Shown here: piece by piece, positions 47,501 through 60,401 of the stretch
Position numbering within the stretch: position 1 is the first letter of the stretch
Layout: each line of letters starts with the position of its first letter
Assembly: GCF_018873765.1 (NCBI RefSeq)
Contig: NC_057919.1
Location: forward strand, 20,872,698 to 20,936,697
Origin: Telopea speciosissima
Lineage: Eukaryota; Streptophyta; Magnoliopsida; Proteales; Proteaceae
Direction: 5' to 3'
Length of the DNA stretch: 64,000 nucleotides
Position numbers and translations under genes: made by a program
Notes under the pieces: model-generated
What the model was told of the DNA's origin: nothing
Databases searched by the model: none
Seen by the model: only the letters and a program-made list of their open reading frames with translations

Positions 47501-50500
47501 TCCCCTGTTGATATGTCAGGCAATTCGGTTATTTAGGGGCATTAGATCTCATTGATGTGTCCCAACTCCCAACCCCCCTGGACCATAAAAATCTTGCACA
47601 GATTACATTTCAGTCTTCATCATGCAGTATATTTACTTGGGTATTCTTGTCATTTTTAGGGTCAGTTTACTTTTTTATGCATATAGTATGTCAATGAAGT
47701 ATACAACAACAACAACCTCAACCTTATGTCAATGAAGTATCTCTTTGGTATTTGTCTCAGAAAAAAAAAAGCCTAGTTTATTTCCACTAATGCATATTAG
47801 GAGAATGTCTGAAGTTAGGCACCCATGTGAAGTCAAGTTTCAGTTTCAAGTAACATCTTGGCAGTTGTAAAAGGAATTAATGATGTAGATGGATACTGTG
47901 GAAGGGATTGATGGTGATGTGATGTAGAGGGAGAACTTCTTGTGTAATAGGGAGCCCTGTTGGGATGAACTGAATCTTTTGTTATTGTGGAGTGAGCTTT
48001 GCCCACATATGGTTGTCTCTTCTTTCCTGTTATTTTTGTGGATCTAAACATCTTTTTATATTTATTATGGTCAAGTTTTACCAAAAATACTGAGTATTTT
48101 ATATTTCAGTATATGTGAATGATGCATCAACTGAAAATTTTTCTTCAGGTAAAATATATTTTACAAATATCTTGAATATTGTATATAAATTTCTTTATAA
48201 AGTATATAAAATATTTATCGAGGATTTGGTTTTCCTGTACGGACATTAAGAAAAGAATCTCCTTAATGGGCACCTAGATCTGTCATGTGGCAGGTCAGAA
48301 GGGGGCTTAAATTTTGTGGATAGGTAGATCCCAAGGTCCCTGCTCATGTGCCAAATTTCATACCAATCTGAGTTTGCCAAGTGGCAAAATAAAAAATTGA
48401 AAAGTCTAGGACTACCAAGAGGGATGCACTACAGGGGGTGCATGGACACTAATGGGAGGGAATGGCATCAGAGGGGAGGGTATAAATGATTGAATTTTAT
48501 GCTAATTTTTTACACATGGCTTATCTATACCATTCCCTAGATATCCAATGATCAGAGTACCCATCATTCTTCAACGTGGCAAAACTAAGTGTGCCCCGTT
48601 AAGGAGATTCTTTCCTTAAATGGTCGTGGGGGAAAACTTTTTGTATTTATCTCTATGTTTAGATAATTTAGTATTTTCTTTTTTATTTATCATGAAAGCT
48701 TGATCATCTTTTTTCATTCCTGTGACTACTGTAAAGATAAGACCATAAACTGATTCTGCAGAAGTTAGCATTTCTGTTGATTTCAGGTGTTCTACATATG
48801 TCAGCTGACCATCTTTTGTTTGTGGCAGGACTTTGGTTATGTACAAACGACGTCTACTGAATTACTGAAGTCCTATGTATTTAATGAACCAATTGTTGTT
48901 GATGCTGCACGTTTGCCCTCCCTTGGCCCTGCCGCCATGTTCATGGTATTTGGGTTGTCTGGTCAATTACATTCTTAAATAGATTCTACTTTGCTTACCT
49001 CTTATTTTTATTATTGTCCTGGGTGGACATAATTGGCTCCTGCTAAATTTCATTTCTGCAGCAAGGCAACAAAAGAATGCCAGGGACAGCTGTCACAAAA
49101 TCTGTTGTAGCAAATGAACCTGGGGGTAGGAAGAGAGAGGAAATATTTGTTGACATTATAGAGAAAATAAGTGTCACATTCAGCTCTAGTGTGAGTGTTT
49201 TGCATTTTATTCAATTTATTACGTGCTTTTTCTATTGTTAATTGTCAAAGAAAGTAAGGATGTTTGCTTCCTTTTTTTTTTTTTTTTCCTTCCTTTCTTC
49301 TGAAGTTCTAATACTGTTCTTTCATTTTAACAAATTACTATATGTGCCTTTAAGTATCATTTTGTGCTTCCACTTTTTCTAAAACAAACATGGCATACAA
49401 ATTCTTGCTGCATTGGTGATCCACCCTCGGAATATACACTTTTCTCAATTCTCGGCACACAAAATATTTTGTCAACTGAACTGAAGATGCAGAATAATGC
49501 ATGGAAGAACCAAAGTCATTCTTGTGGAAGCTGGTCTGCTTCATGAATTTGGTTCATCTTTTGAGAAATGGGGAAAACCAACCTTATAAAGGTTCAAAGA
49601 TCCATATATAGAACAGAACCCATTGATATGTATTAGAAGAGATAATTGGGAGAATACTTGAGTGATCGATTAGATCAGTCAAGTCCTTTATTTATAGACT
49701 GAAAAATACAAATCAAAAGTCTAAAATAGCCCTAGTCCTAGCTGAAATATGACTAGGAATCTAGGAATACATAAAACAGAATAATAAACATAAAATAAAG
49801 GAGAAAAAGACCAGAATACCCCCCACGGTTGGTATTCTGGTATATCTTAACACTCTCCTTCAAGTTGGAGCAAAGATATCAAGCATGCCCAACTTGACTA
49901 GGTTAGGATGAAAGACCTGTCCAGGCAGTCCCTTGGTGAACATATCAGCAAGCTGATCAGCAGACTTCACATAAGGAACACAAATAAGGCCTTTCTCTAA
50001 CTTTTCCTTGATGAAATGCCGATCCACCTCAACATGCTTTGTGCGATCATGCTGTACCGGATTATGTGCACTACTAATGGCAGCCTTGTTATCGCAATAC
50101 AACATCATAGGAAGGCGAATAGCAACGCCAAGATCTTGTAGCAAACCTTTTAACCAGAGTAGCTCACAAATACCATGTGCCATAGCACGAAATTCTGCCT
50201 CAGCACTAGAACGGGCCACCACATTTTGGTTCTTGCTACGTCAGGTGACAAGATTACCACCCACAAAAGAACAGTAACCAGAAATAGACTTACGGTCTGG
50301 GGAACCTACCCAATCAGCATCAGTATACACCTCAATGCGTAGGTGACCATGGGGAGCCAAGAGAATTCCTTTCCCAGGAGCGGACTTCAAGTAGTGAAGA
50401 ATCCGAAGAACAGCCTCCATGTGTGAAGTGTAGGGATCATGCATAAACTGACTGACAAGACTAACAGCAACAGCAATATCGGGACGAGTATGAGAGAGAT

Positions 50501-53500
50501 AAATCAACTTTCCCACTAGTCTTTGATATCACCCTTTATCAACTGGATCACCCTTCTTTTCCTTGAGACGAACATTTGCATCTATAAGAGTATTTGAAGG
50601 ACTGCATCCTAACAAACCAGTCTCAGTCAGTAGGTCTAGGACATACTTTCGTTGGGAAAGAAAGATGCTTTTTGAAGATCTGACAACTTCAATCCCAATA
50701 AAATACCTTAGTTTTCCTAGATCCTTAATTTCGAACTCTTGGCCAAGAAATGTCTTCAACCTACTGATCTCAACACTATCATTGCCAGTGACCACGAGAT
50801 CATCAACGTAGACTATCAAGATAGTGAGTTTTTCGCCTACTCTCTTGATAAAGAGAGTGTGATCTGCATTACTCTGCTTGTAGCCTACAGAAACCATTGC
50901 TTTGTGAAAACGGCCAAACCATGCTCGGGGGGACTGTTTCAACCCATAGAGAGCACGTTTCAATCTTCATACCTTACCTCGATTGCTATCAGAAGAAAAC
51001 CCTGGTGGAATGTCCATGTAAACCTCTTCATCGAGTTCCCCATTGAGGAAGGTATTCTTCACATCAAGCTGTTGTAAGTCCCATCCAAGATTAACTGCAT
51101 AAGATAATAGTACTCGGACAGTATTCAGCTTAGCGACAAGAGCAAAGGTCTCCTGGTAATTTATCCCATATGTCTGAGTAAATCCTTTGGCCAAGAGGCG
51201 TGCCTTATACCTATCAACAGTTCCATCCACCTTCTGTTTCACTACAAACACCCATTTGCATCCAACAGTTCGCTTCCCTGGTGGAAGAGTCATAAGCTCC
51301 CATGTGTTATTTTTTTTCAAGGTGTCCATTTCCTCCATCATTGCAGCCTTCCACTTTTCATCTGTAAGAGCTTCCTGCCAATTTTGAGGAATACAAACAG
51401 AAGAAAGCGAGGAAACAAATGCACGAAAGGATGGGGACAAAGAATCATAAGAAACAACATGAGATAAAGGATGTTGAGTGCAAGTTCTCACACCTTTGCA
51501 AACAGCAATGGGGAGATCCAAAGAAGAAGTATTACCAGGTGGAGAAGTAGGTTCCGGAGCTGGAGTTGGCAATTGGACTGGAACAGGTGTCACAGTGGAT
51601 TGAAGCTCTCTAGTTCTGGTCCTATTCCTTGAAAAAACCTTCAAATTTGTCGCATCAATCCTTCGCTGAAATTCACCAATGGTTCTCTGGACTGGGGTGA
51701 CCTCCCCTTGAGCAGGAATTGTGGGAACCTCCCCCTGAAGGAGAATGGAGAACCTCCGCCTGTGTAGGAATATCTCCCCCTGACATAGAGGGAAGGGTAG
51801 GGGTAGGCATACTCGGAACAGCAGGGACATTCGGCTGAACATCAAGGATAGCAGGAGTAGACTCCTCATAAACATGCCTAAGAGGGGGGTCAACGGTCAA
51901 CACATCTTCACTAGAACTCTCCCCCTGAAGAGGTGGGGATGAATAATAGGAGAGAGTTTCGTAAAAGATAACATCCATACTGACCATGGTACGGCGGGCA
52001 GGAGGATAATAACATTTGTACCCTTTTTGGGTGGCAGAGTAACCCAAGAAAATGCAGCGGAGACTGCGGGGCTCAAGTTTGCCAGGAGATCTAGTATCCC
52101 TAGCGTAACATACACACCCAAACACCTTAGGGGGAACAATATAAAAGGAAGAGCCATGTAAAAGCTCAATAGGGGACTTGGAAGCAAGAACCCGAGTCGG
52201 CAGCCTATTAATCAACTAGGCTGCAGTGAGGACAGCATCCCCCCAATTAAAGGATGGAACATGACGGGCAAACATTAGGGCCCGGGCCACCTCCAAGAGA
52301 TGGCGATTTTTCTCTCAGCCACACCATTTTGGGCTGGAGTATCAACACAACTAGTTTGGTGTAAAATGCCATGGGTAGAAAGGTATCTTGACCGTCCATA
52401 TATTCTGTCCTATTGTCACTCCTCAAAATCTTGAGAGAGGCATTAAACTGAGTTTGGATCCTTTTATGAAAATGCTGAAAACAAGAGAAGACTTCACTCT
52501 TGTTATGCATAAGGTATACCCAAGTGAAACGGGAATGACAGTCAATAAAGGTAACAAACCATCGCTGGCCATGAAAAGAGGTCTTACGACTAGGTCCCTA
52601 CACATCAGAATGAATTAAGTGAAATAAGGAAGAACTTCTTTTATTAGATATAGGATAAATGGATCGTGTCTGTTTGGCCAAGACACAAGGCTCACAAAAA
52701 AAGTCTTCCTTATTACAATCTTTAAACAAAGTAGGAAACAAAAGAGCTAAAGTGCCCAAAGACGGGTGTCCTAATCTAGAATGCCATTGGTGTAATTCAA
52801 AAGAAAAAGAAGATGACTGACATAATTGGGAAGGTAAAGCTTGTTGCGGTCCATCATCAAGGAGATACAATCCACTATGCAGCCTACCCGATCCAATCAT
52901 CCTCCCCGAGTCCAGTTCCTGAAAGACACAATGAGTAGGAAAAAAAGTTACTTTGCAATTTAAATTTTTGGTAATACTACTAATAGAGAGAAGGTTAGTA
53001 GTAAATCTTGGAATGTGCAAAACAGAGGATAGAGTAAGTGAAGGAGAGCAACTGATGGACCCCTTGCCTGAAATAGAGGAGAGGGAACCATCAGCCACCC
53101 GAACTTTATCTTTCCCAGAAGAAAGGGAATATGTATAAAAAAGGTTAGAAGAACCTGTCATGTGATCAGTGGCACCGGAGTCTATAATCCAAGGAGAGGA
53201 GACAACCGATGCACAGTGACCAGTAAAAGGGATACCTGAGCGGGCAAAGTGGGAACCTGATGGTGTGGAATAACTGGCAGGAACAGATGTAGTGGAAGAC
53301 TATAACATACGCCGGAGAGCTTGGAACTCCTCCTGGGAGAAACTATTGTCAGCAGTGGGTGCCGGAGCTACACTTTCAGTATGATTGGCTTTGTTTTTAG
53401 GTTTAGCACGGCCACGTTTAGCCTCAAAATCAGCAGGCTTCCCATGTAATTTCCAGCACTGAGCCTTAGTGTGATATAGTTTATGGCAATGTTCACACTT

Positions 53501-56500
53501 GACAGGCTCCTTTGGAGGGGCAGCAGCAGTAGCAGTGGCACTAGCAGTAGAGTCAGAAGAAGTGGCTTTAGAACCAACAGCCTGTAGGGCTGATCTTTCA
53601 ACAGAAGGACCTTACATCATTGCAGCCCGACGTGTTTCCTCAGTAAGAACATAAGAGAAGGCCTGCTCTAATGTAGGGAAAGGCACCCTACCAAGGACTT
53701 GCACACGGATTGGATCATAATCAGCATTAAGACCAGCCAGGAAGTCATAAACACGAACCTTATCCACATAGGCTGAATAAGCAGTAACATCAGCAGCTGT
53801 GGTGGGCTGAAAGGGGGCATAGTGATCCAATTGTTGCCACAGACTTTTGAGGACAGCATAGTACTTAGTCACGGACAGCTCCTTTTGGGTAGTAGAATGG
53901 AGTGTCTTCCGAATGTCATACACCTGTGCATCATTCCCCAATTGTCCATAAGTGCCCTTAGCAGCAGCCCATATTTGTGCAGTGGTGTCAAGAAGAAGAT
54001 ATTGGCTGGAAAGCTCTTGTGGCATGGAGTTCAAGACAAAAGACATAACCATAGCATCATTGGCAGCCCATCGGGTCTTGGCAGTGCCTTCTTCAGTAGG
54101 CTGTTTGGAGGTGCCATTAAGATGCCCACTAAGTCCCCTACCAGCCACAGTCAAGGAGAGAGATCTGGCCCATATGAGGTAATTTGATCCATCAACTTTA
54201 ATAGATGCAGCATAAGGGAGGAATTCTGTCCGCGGCTGAGAATCAACTCCAGAGTTGGCTGTGGTCACTTCTGAGTTCCCCATATTGTAGACAAAACAGT
54301 GGCAGCAAAACAGAAAAAAAATTTGATAGATGAATGAATCCCTGTGGCAGCAGCAAGCAGCCCTAAAACCAAAAATCGATAGTTAGGGTTTTGAGGAAAA
54401 CCCTAGAAGAGAGAAATCGGTTGAGATTTAGGGGTCTTCAAATAGAGATTTAGAGGTCTTCAAACAGTGAGAAAATACTGCAGAACCAGCCTTGAAAGTT
54501 GATGTAGATGTGTTCAAAACAACAGCCCATGCAGAGAGGAGAAACAAACCAGATCGAGAAGTAGCAGGTTTTTTTTCTTTCAAAAAAACCTGGAGAGGAG
54601 ATCGATATGGATATATGGTGGGAAGAGAAACAGAGACAGCAGCTGTCCAGAAAACCTGCAGTGATGGATCCCAAGAAAACCAGCTTTAATTGCAAGGAGA
54701 AACTGATCTTCAGCAGGGGAGAACTCCAAAAAAATCGCAGAAGTGTGGGCAGCAGCTATCGAACCAAAAAACCTTCTTAAATCATCAATTGGTGAGGTGA
54801 TAAATTAGGGCAGCATCTATCTCACAGATTACCTCATTAGATCTGCCCTAATTGGAGAAGAAAAACAGAAAAAAAGTGAAGAAATTCGAGTGGGAGGGGA
54901 GGGGAGGGGAATGGATATCGAGTGGGAAAAGATGGAAAAAAGGACAATGGAAGAAGAGGGGGGGGGGGGGGCTAGGAACCAGGCTAGATCAGAGAGACCA
55001 GCTTTGATACCATATTAGAAGACAGAATTGGGAGAATACTTGAGTGATCGATTAGATCAGTAAAATCCTTTATTTATAGAATAAAAAATACAAATCAAAA
55101 GTCTAGTCCTAGCCAAAATATGACTAGGAATCTAGGAATACATAAAACAGAATAATAAACATAAAATAAAGGAGAAAAAGACCAGAATACCCCCCACGGT
55201 TGGTATTCTGGTACATCGTAACAATATGTATCATTATACTGTCTTATTCTTAAAATAGATCTTCTAATTTCTTGTGCTAATTTTCTCCACTATGGTGTTC
55301 ACTCTTTTTACCCCCTGTTCCTTTTGTTAGTTCCTTTGCTTACTTATTTCCTTGTTCTCATGTTTGATGTTTCCCTCATTAATATTCAAAGTATTTAGTG
55401 CAGGTCTTCTGCAAAACTTTCCATCAATAGGATTATACTTTTCAGGAGTATACCTCTAGATCAGTGATTACACTCTTCAATTAACAAGTAATTCTATTCA
55501 GTTTTTGATTTATGTTGCGTGGTAGCGAGTCCAGATGCACCCATTTCTCAACTCAACTCAGCTCTGCTCAGCTCAGCCTTATTCCAACTAAATGGGGTTG
55601 GCTACATGGATCCTTTTTCTCCAAATGGCTCTATTCAAATCCATACTTTGTTACTTGTCCTAAGCTATGCACGTCCTTTCTTACCACTTCTCCTAGAGTC
55701 ATTTTAGGACTACCCCTGGCTCTTTAGCTCCTTCAATCTGAATCAAATCACCCCTCTGTACTGGAGTATTCAAAGGCCTCCTTTGCTCATGTCCATGCCA
55801 CCTCAAACGACTTTCTTGTAACTTATCATGTATCAGAGCTGCTCCTAAATTAGCTCCAATTTGTTCATTCCTTACTTTATCTTTTCTTGTTTTACCACTT
55901 ATCCATCTCAACATCTTCATTTCAGTTACGCTAAGTTTGTTTATATGTTGTTTCTTCACTGCCCAATTTCTGATGTTTGTATAAGAATGGGATTTGCCAA
56001 TCTATTCTGACTTTCTTTTGTTTTTTTACATAAATATATTTTCTAATCTTTCAAGAATTAAACCTTTATGCATTTACATCTCTCATTCAGCTTATTTTTC
56101 CTGTAACTACTTGTTCTTGAGTAATTTTAATAGGTCGTGCAATTTCATGTTTCGATATATGTGATTTTTCTTTTATTAATCCTGTCCTAGTACCTTCTAT
56201 TTGATCCATATTTGATGTGATCCAACATTGTTTGAGCAGGGTTACATACTTACTTCTGAAATTGATGGCACCATTCAAATGAAGAGTTATCTTACAGGCA
56301 ATCCAGAAATCCGTTTAGCTCTTAATGAGGACTTGAGCATAGGGAGAGATGGGAGGTCTATATATGGTATCTTCCAACACAGCATTTCATGCTAATGATT
56401 GTTTTGATCTGCAAATAGTGACTTTCAAGTTATAAGTCCAGCATGTAAAAAAAAACAGTTATTGATCCAGCATATCTGGATGAAGAAATATGATGGGTTT

Positions 56501-59500
56501 CCTTGCATGTTTCATGATGCACAAGTAATCTTTTCATTTAAACTTAAGTGGTGTAGCTGGATAGATTGATTTTTATTTTGGTAACCTGACTGTTCCATAC
56601 AGTGGGAGTTTGGAGCGACTATGAATTTAGGAGTTAATTGCAAAAGCTTCATAAGTTCGGTGCATATTAGAGCACAAGTGCATATATTGTGTATGTATGT
56701 TGGGTGGCATATTTGTGAATATATGTGACTATGTGAGTGTTCGATAAAATTCTAGGATCCATGCAAAAGAGTTTGGCTAAAGGATCCTTGTAGCCGACCC
56801 CATTTAGTTGGGATAAGGTTGAGTTGTATACTTGTATGTGAGTATTAAATACATAATTTATAAAGGGCCATCAGTAGTAAATTGATAGTTTTGGTTGTTT
56901 AATTGCTTAATAGTCAGATAGCGTGTGTGACATAAATGTTATAGTTATAGATGCATATGTGACTATTGTATGTGTATTTCACATGTACAATGAAGGCCAC
57001 TAGATGCTGTAAGGAGTGATATGGTGCAGGTTAGAGGAGCTAGAAGAACAGGGGGGGGGGGGTTCAAAGAATAATCTGACTAGAAGTGGTGAGGGAACAC
57101 ATGGATGGCTTTGGGTTAGAAAAAAATGTTGACTTTTAAAGAGAGTTCAATGGTAAAACAGGATTCATTAGCTGCCCCTTTACTTTGGATAAGGTTAGAA
57201 GTCTTACTGCGTAACCTGTAATGAGAAGGGAAACAAGTTGTAATTATCCGATGATTTTGACTGTTTTATTGGTTAATGTGGAGGGTGTGTGAAGGGAGGA
57301 CAATAGGACTTTTATCAATGGAGTGAGAGAGTGGGATTATATGTCTTATTGCCATGTGAGGAAGAGAGAGGAAATCATAGTCATTTGTGTTGAAATAAGG
57401 AGAAACTATGTGGAGTGGCACAGTTTTGACATGGTTCAAGCATGCTGTGGCTGTGAATTTGCTCCACGCACCCGAGGGGATGACACCTTGCACAGTTTTA
57501 AGAGATTTTGGCATGTCCTGTGCTTTCTGTTTAATTTCTCTGTATGGAATAGAGGTTTAGTGAAACAAGTGCATATTCTGTTGTTTTTCTTTTCTATTTC
57601 GCATCTAACTTGTTCTATTACACAGTTTTAACAGATTTTAGCATGTCCTGTGCTTTCTGTTTAATTTTCTCTGTATAGAATAGAGATTTAGTGAAATAAG
57701 TGCATATTCTGTTGTTTTTCTTTTCTATTTCGCATCTAGCTTGTTCTATTATACATTTGCAGTACACATGTCTTTTACTTGTGTATCTGATTCTTTTTGG
57801 AATTGTCATTCATTGTCGAATTTAGAATCCTGTTTTACATCATGTCATTGGTGCTACTTTCTGCAACAGACTATAGTAGTTCTGCTGGAGGAGGGGTGGT
57901 TATTCTAGATGATTGTAACTTCCATGAGTCTGTCCATCTTGATAGTTTTGACGTTGACCGAACTTTGGCTTTGGTGAGTCAAATTACAATACTATGATCA
58001 TAAATGTTAAATTTTAATTGAAGTGATGCTTTCATTTTTCCCATTTGATCACAGCTGTATGTCACTCCACTTATGATTTACAGGTACCCCCGGACGGTGA
58101 ATTTCCTGTCATGAACTACCGTATGACCCAGGAGTTCAAGCCTCCTTTCCGTATCAATACCTTGATTGAAGAAGCAGGGTCCTTTAGGGTGAACATACTT
58201 GATTTTTCTTGTAGTACAAAGCTTTGCTTGAGAGTGGCTTCTGATTTTAGATAAAGTCTAACACTTTATCATCTTTGTCTTAGGCTGAAGTGATCCTTAA
58301 AATACGTGCTGATTTCTCCCCAAACATCACTGCAAACACAATTTTAGTACAGATGCCAGTGCCAACATATACTAATAGGTATCCTTCTTTTCTTGCTTTG
58401 TATTTTTATTTCTGTGTGTGATCATATTAGAGTTAATAAGGGTACTTTAGACACATGGCCATTATATTGTAATTTTATGGGTGATCATGTTAGAGTTAAT
58501 AAGGGTACTTTAGGTACATGCCCATTATATTGTAATTCTGATGTAATGTGTTTTTACCTATTACCTCCCTTGGCTATCTTATATTAGCATGGGGAGTAAG
58601 GATGTAATTTCTCTTTCTAAGTTGAGTGAATCAATATAGGGGAGGGTTTAGAATTCTCTCCCAACAAGTTCCACCAAATCCTCTTTCTCTCCTTTTCCAT
58701 GTCTTCATCTTCTTCCTTCTTCCTTGCTTACTTTCATCTCCTATATTCCAACTTGGTAATAGAGCTCCACGGTTTGAGAGTCATATTCCAATTTTTTTCT
58801 TCTTACTTCCTCTCTTTGGAATCCTAGGGCACAAAGGATTCCAAGGAAGAGGTTACTATGTGAATCGATTGAAGAAGTATGAGATAGGTCTTGCATGAAG
58901 CCTACAAGAAGGTCTAATTGACCGTATGAGCTCTCTTGAAGCTCAACTCAACACCAACATCACTCTAGGATTACTGAGCATTTTGGAGCTGCTTCTCTCT
59001 CTCTCTCTCTTGGCAGTTGTTGGGTTGTAGTATGGCTCCTAAGAATCGCCCAAGGGTCTTCTAAATGTGCCATATGGTCTCCATTGTTGAAAGAAGGAGC
59101 TGTTAGAGCACAACTCATCCCCTTGGGACTACCTGCATGATTTCCATAGTTCTCATGGGCCTGTGTCTTTCTTGGTCCGTGTGGGTTGCGGGGTCTTACA
59201 TGGGCTAGAGTTTGCCCAGTCTACCTGATGGGTGGGCCATGTGTTATAAAAATAAAAGAATCAGGTATTCAATTAGGCATCTAATTTAAGATAGAAAAGC
59301 ATCAATACTCAAAATTTTAAACAGAAAAACGAGTGAAAGAAATACTGGAATCGATAAGAAGTTATTTTGCCAAAATTTCGTGACTTTTTAGGTAAAAAAT
59401 ATATCAGGTACATAATGGATATGGATCTGATTACCTGGACCAGTCAATCAGGTCTCCTAGTTGGATGCAGCCTATTCCATTTGACACCTTAAACTATATT

Positions 59501-60401
59501 GCTATGGCTGTAAGTTACCAGATTAATACTAACAGAGACTTTTCTGTACTTATACAATGTAAAATATTTGTTAAATTCAAAATCTCAAAAATGAATATGG
59601 TGTAAGATGATATGTCTAGTTTTGGTGGCATATTTTGGTATTTTATGTAAATGATACAACAGTAAAACTCAGGAGTAACCTTTTTGTGCAAGAATTTGAA
59701 AGGGAAAAGAAAAAAGAACGAAAGAGAGAAGGTTAAACATGTGTTTGCATTTAAAGCAAAGGTTCTCAGAATGTTCTATTTGGCCCTGGAATGTGTGAAT
59801 TATGATTGACAGGTGGCAAATTTAAGAAATTATTGAAACCTAGCTAAATGTCCTGCAGCTTGAAAAGTGGTTTTGTAGTATAGGATGTCAAATTATATAT
59901 TTAGAATCCATGGTTTTTCTCAATGAATGGTCAATCCTTTTTTGGATTTTCTGATCTGGATCATCAGGAACAATCTGACCTCCAATATCTGTATTTAATT
60001 TATTGCTGGCATTCTTTGAGTTTTAATGGACAAACTGAATGCAGAAATACCTGGCTTGCAGAATTACCATGCGAGTTTCAGTGATGGTTTTTTTGCATAA
60101 AAAACATTATTGCAGGGTCAGTTTTGAGTTGGAACCTGGTGCAGTAGGAAACACGACTGACTTCAGGGAGGCAAATAAGAGAATTGAATGGGGTTTAAAA
60201 AAGGCAAGATTTCTTCTCTTTTTAATGCTTGATGAGTTTCCCTTCATTCAGTATTTAGACTATGGAAGAAATTCAGACTCTAAAGTTTAATTGTAATGAG
60301 TTGTCAACCAATAGATACTAATAGATTTGATGTACTCCAGATTGTTGGTGGATCAGAACATACTCTACGTGCAAAGCTCACATTTTCACAAGAACCACAT
60401 G
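41533..60401 (+). CDS. AP4M: AP-4 adaptor complex medium (mu) subunit, partial at 3' end
   Basis: Eleven exons keep one frame: 41533-41590, 44592-44683, 45612-45815, 48829-48945, 49062-49190, 56240-56366, 57870-57973, 58084-58188, 58284-58378, 60116-60203 and 60341-60401. They encode 393 residues from MISQFFVLSLRGDNIVFRD to LTFSQEPH. Residues 1-140 form the longin-like N-terminal domain. From about 180 (REEIFVDIIEKISVTF) the mu-homology domain follows, with MNYRMTQEFKPPFRIN and FELEPGAVGNTTDF. AP-4 sorts cargo at the trans-Golgi network, in plants towards the protein storage vacuole. The last exon, about 55-60 residues by comparison with the family, is beyond the window. Intron 10 uses a GC donor. 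Introns 1, 3, 5 and 11 are very long because of insertions. Confidence 0.93.
46416..46716. repeat. Degenerate inverted-repeat unit rich in TTTCGACC words, AP4M intron 3
   Basis: The left part (AAATCTTGGTCGAAATCTGC) and the inverted right part (AAAGATTTCGGTGCCGACC) are loosely related, and the interior repeats TTTCGACCA-type words many times. It may be an old MITE. Similar words occur near 60440-60560 and 63860-63930. Confidence 0.35.
48246..48619. mobile_element. MITE, ~370 bp, AP4M intron 3
   Basis: The left end TTAAGAAAAGAATCTCCTTA is mirrored by the right end (inverted TTAAGGAAAGAATCTCCTTA) over about 27 bp, continuing as ATGGGCAC against ACGGGGCAC. The unit is non-coding. Confidence 0.7.
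49631..49852 (-). repeat. Copia-2 3' LTR
   Basis: This 222-bp repeat matches 55013-55223, apart from about eight to ten substitutions and an 11-bp length difference. In element sense it starts with TGTTA. Confidence 0.9.
55013..55223 (-). repeat. Copia-2 5' LTR
   Basis: This 211-bp repeat is followed in element sense directly by the primer binding site at 55001-55012. Confidence 0.9.
55545..55990 (-). mobile_element. RTE-type LINE 3' fragment, AP4M intron 5
   Basis: In minus orientation it encodes KMLRWISGKTRKDKVRNEQI and ESRLRWHGHEQRRPLNTPV, the C-terminal end of plant RTE LINE proteins (normally LRWMSGHTRKD and LRWFGHVQRRP). It ends with the RTE tail GCCAACCCCATTTAGTTGG and a GAGTTGAG-type repeat at about 55545-55570. 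Only the 3' end is present. Confidence 0.8.
56750..56835 (+). mobile_element. RTE-type LINE 3' tail, opposite orientation, AP4M intron 6
   Basis: TAGCCGACCCCATTTAGTTG followed by GGATAAGGTTGAGTTG is the conserved 3' end of plant RTE LINEs. The fragment is too short to carry coding sequence. A third scrap, ACAACAACAACCTCAACCTT, lies at about 47703-47725. Confidence 0.7.
57491..57751. repeat. Tandem duplication, period 130 bp, AP4M intron 6
   Basis: Two direct copies (57491-57620 and 57621-57751) both start with CACAGTTTTAA and end with a CTTGTTCTATTA stretch. They differ at only a few positions, so the duplication is recent. Confidence 0.9.
58418..59240 (+). mobile_element. Fragment of an old LTR retrotransposon (LTR plus leader), AP4M intron 9
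   Basis: A ~63-bp unit starting GTGATCATRTTAGAGTTAAT is duplicated at 58418 and 58481. From about 58487 the sequence reads like an LTR (TGTTAGAGTTAATAAGG onward). It is followed at 58754-58765 by TGGTAATAGAGC, close to a tRNA-Met primer site, and by leader-like sequence to about 59240. No coding domain or second LTR is seen. It is a fossil remnant of unknown family and age. Confidence 0.5.
60199..60210 (+). other. AP4M: GC-type splice donor of AP4M intron 10
   Basis: The exon ends AAAAAAG and the intron starts GCAAGA. The protein frame requires the join to the exon at 60341 (GLKK then IVGGSEHT). No GT at the correct position exists. AAG followed by GCAAG is the consensus for rare GC-AG introns. 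Confidence 0.85.

Larger units (their letters stand above)
49631..55223 (-). mobile_element. Copia-2: degraded full-length Ty1/Copia LTR retrotransposon in AP4M intron 5
   Basis: Two short LTRs (about 211-222 bp) enclose gag (about 54280-53600), protease, integrase (about 52600-52200), reverse transcriptase (about 51400-50530) and RNase H (about 50220-49860) on the minus strand, the Ty1/Copia order. A 12-base tRNA-Met-type primer site, TGGTATCAAAGC in element sense, lies at 55001-55012. A purine tract precedes the 3' LTR. A 5-bp target duplication ATATG flanks it (49626-49630 and 55224-55228). It is a fossil with roughly seven or eight breaks in the coding region. LTR divergence of about 4-5% by eye suggests one to a few million years. 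It is antisense to AP4M. Confidence 0.93.
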
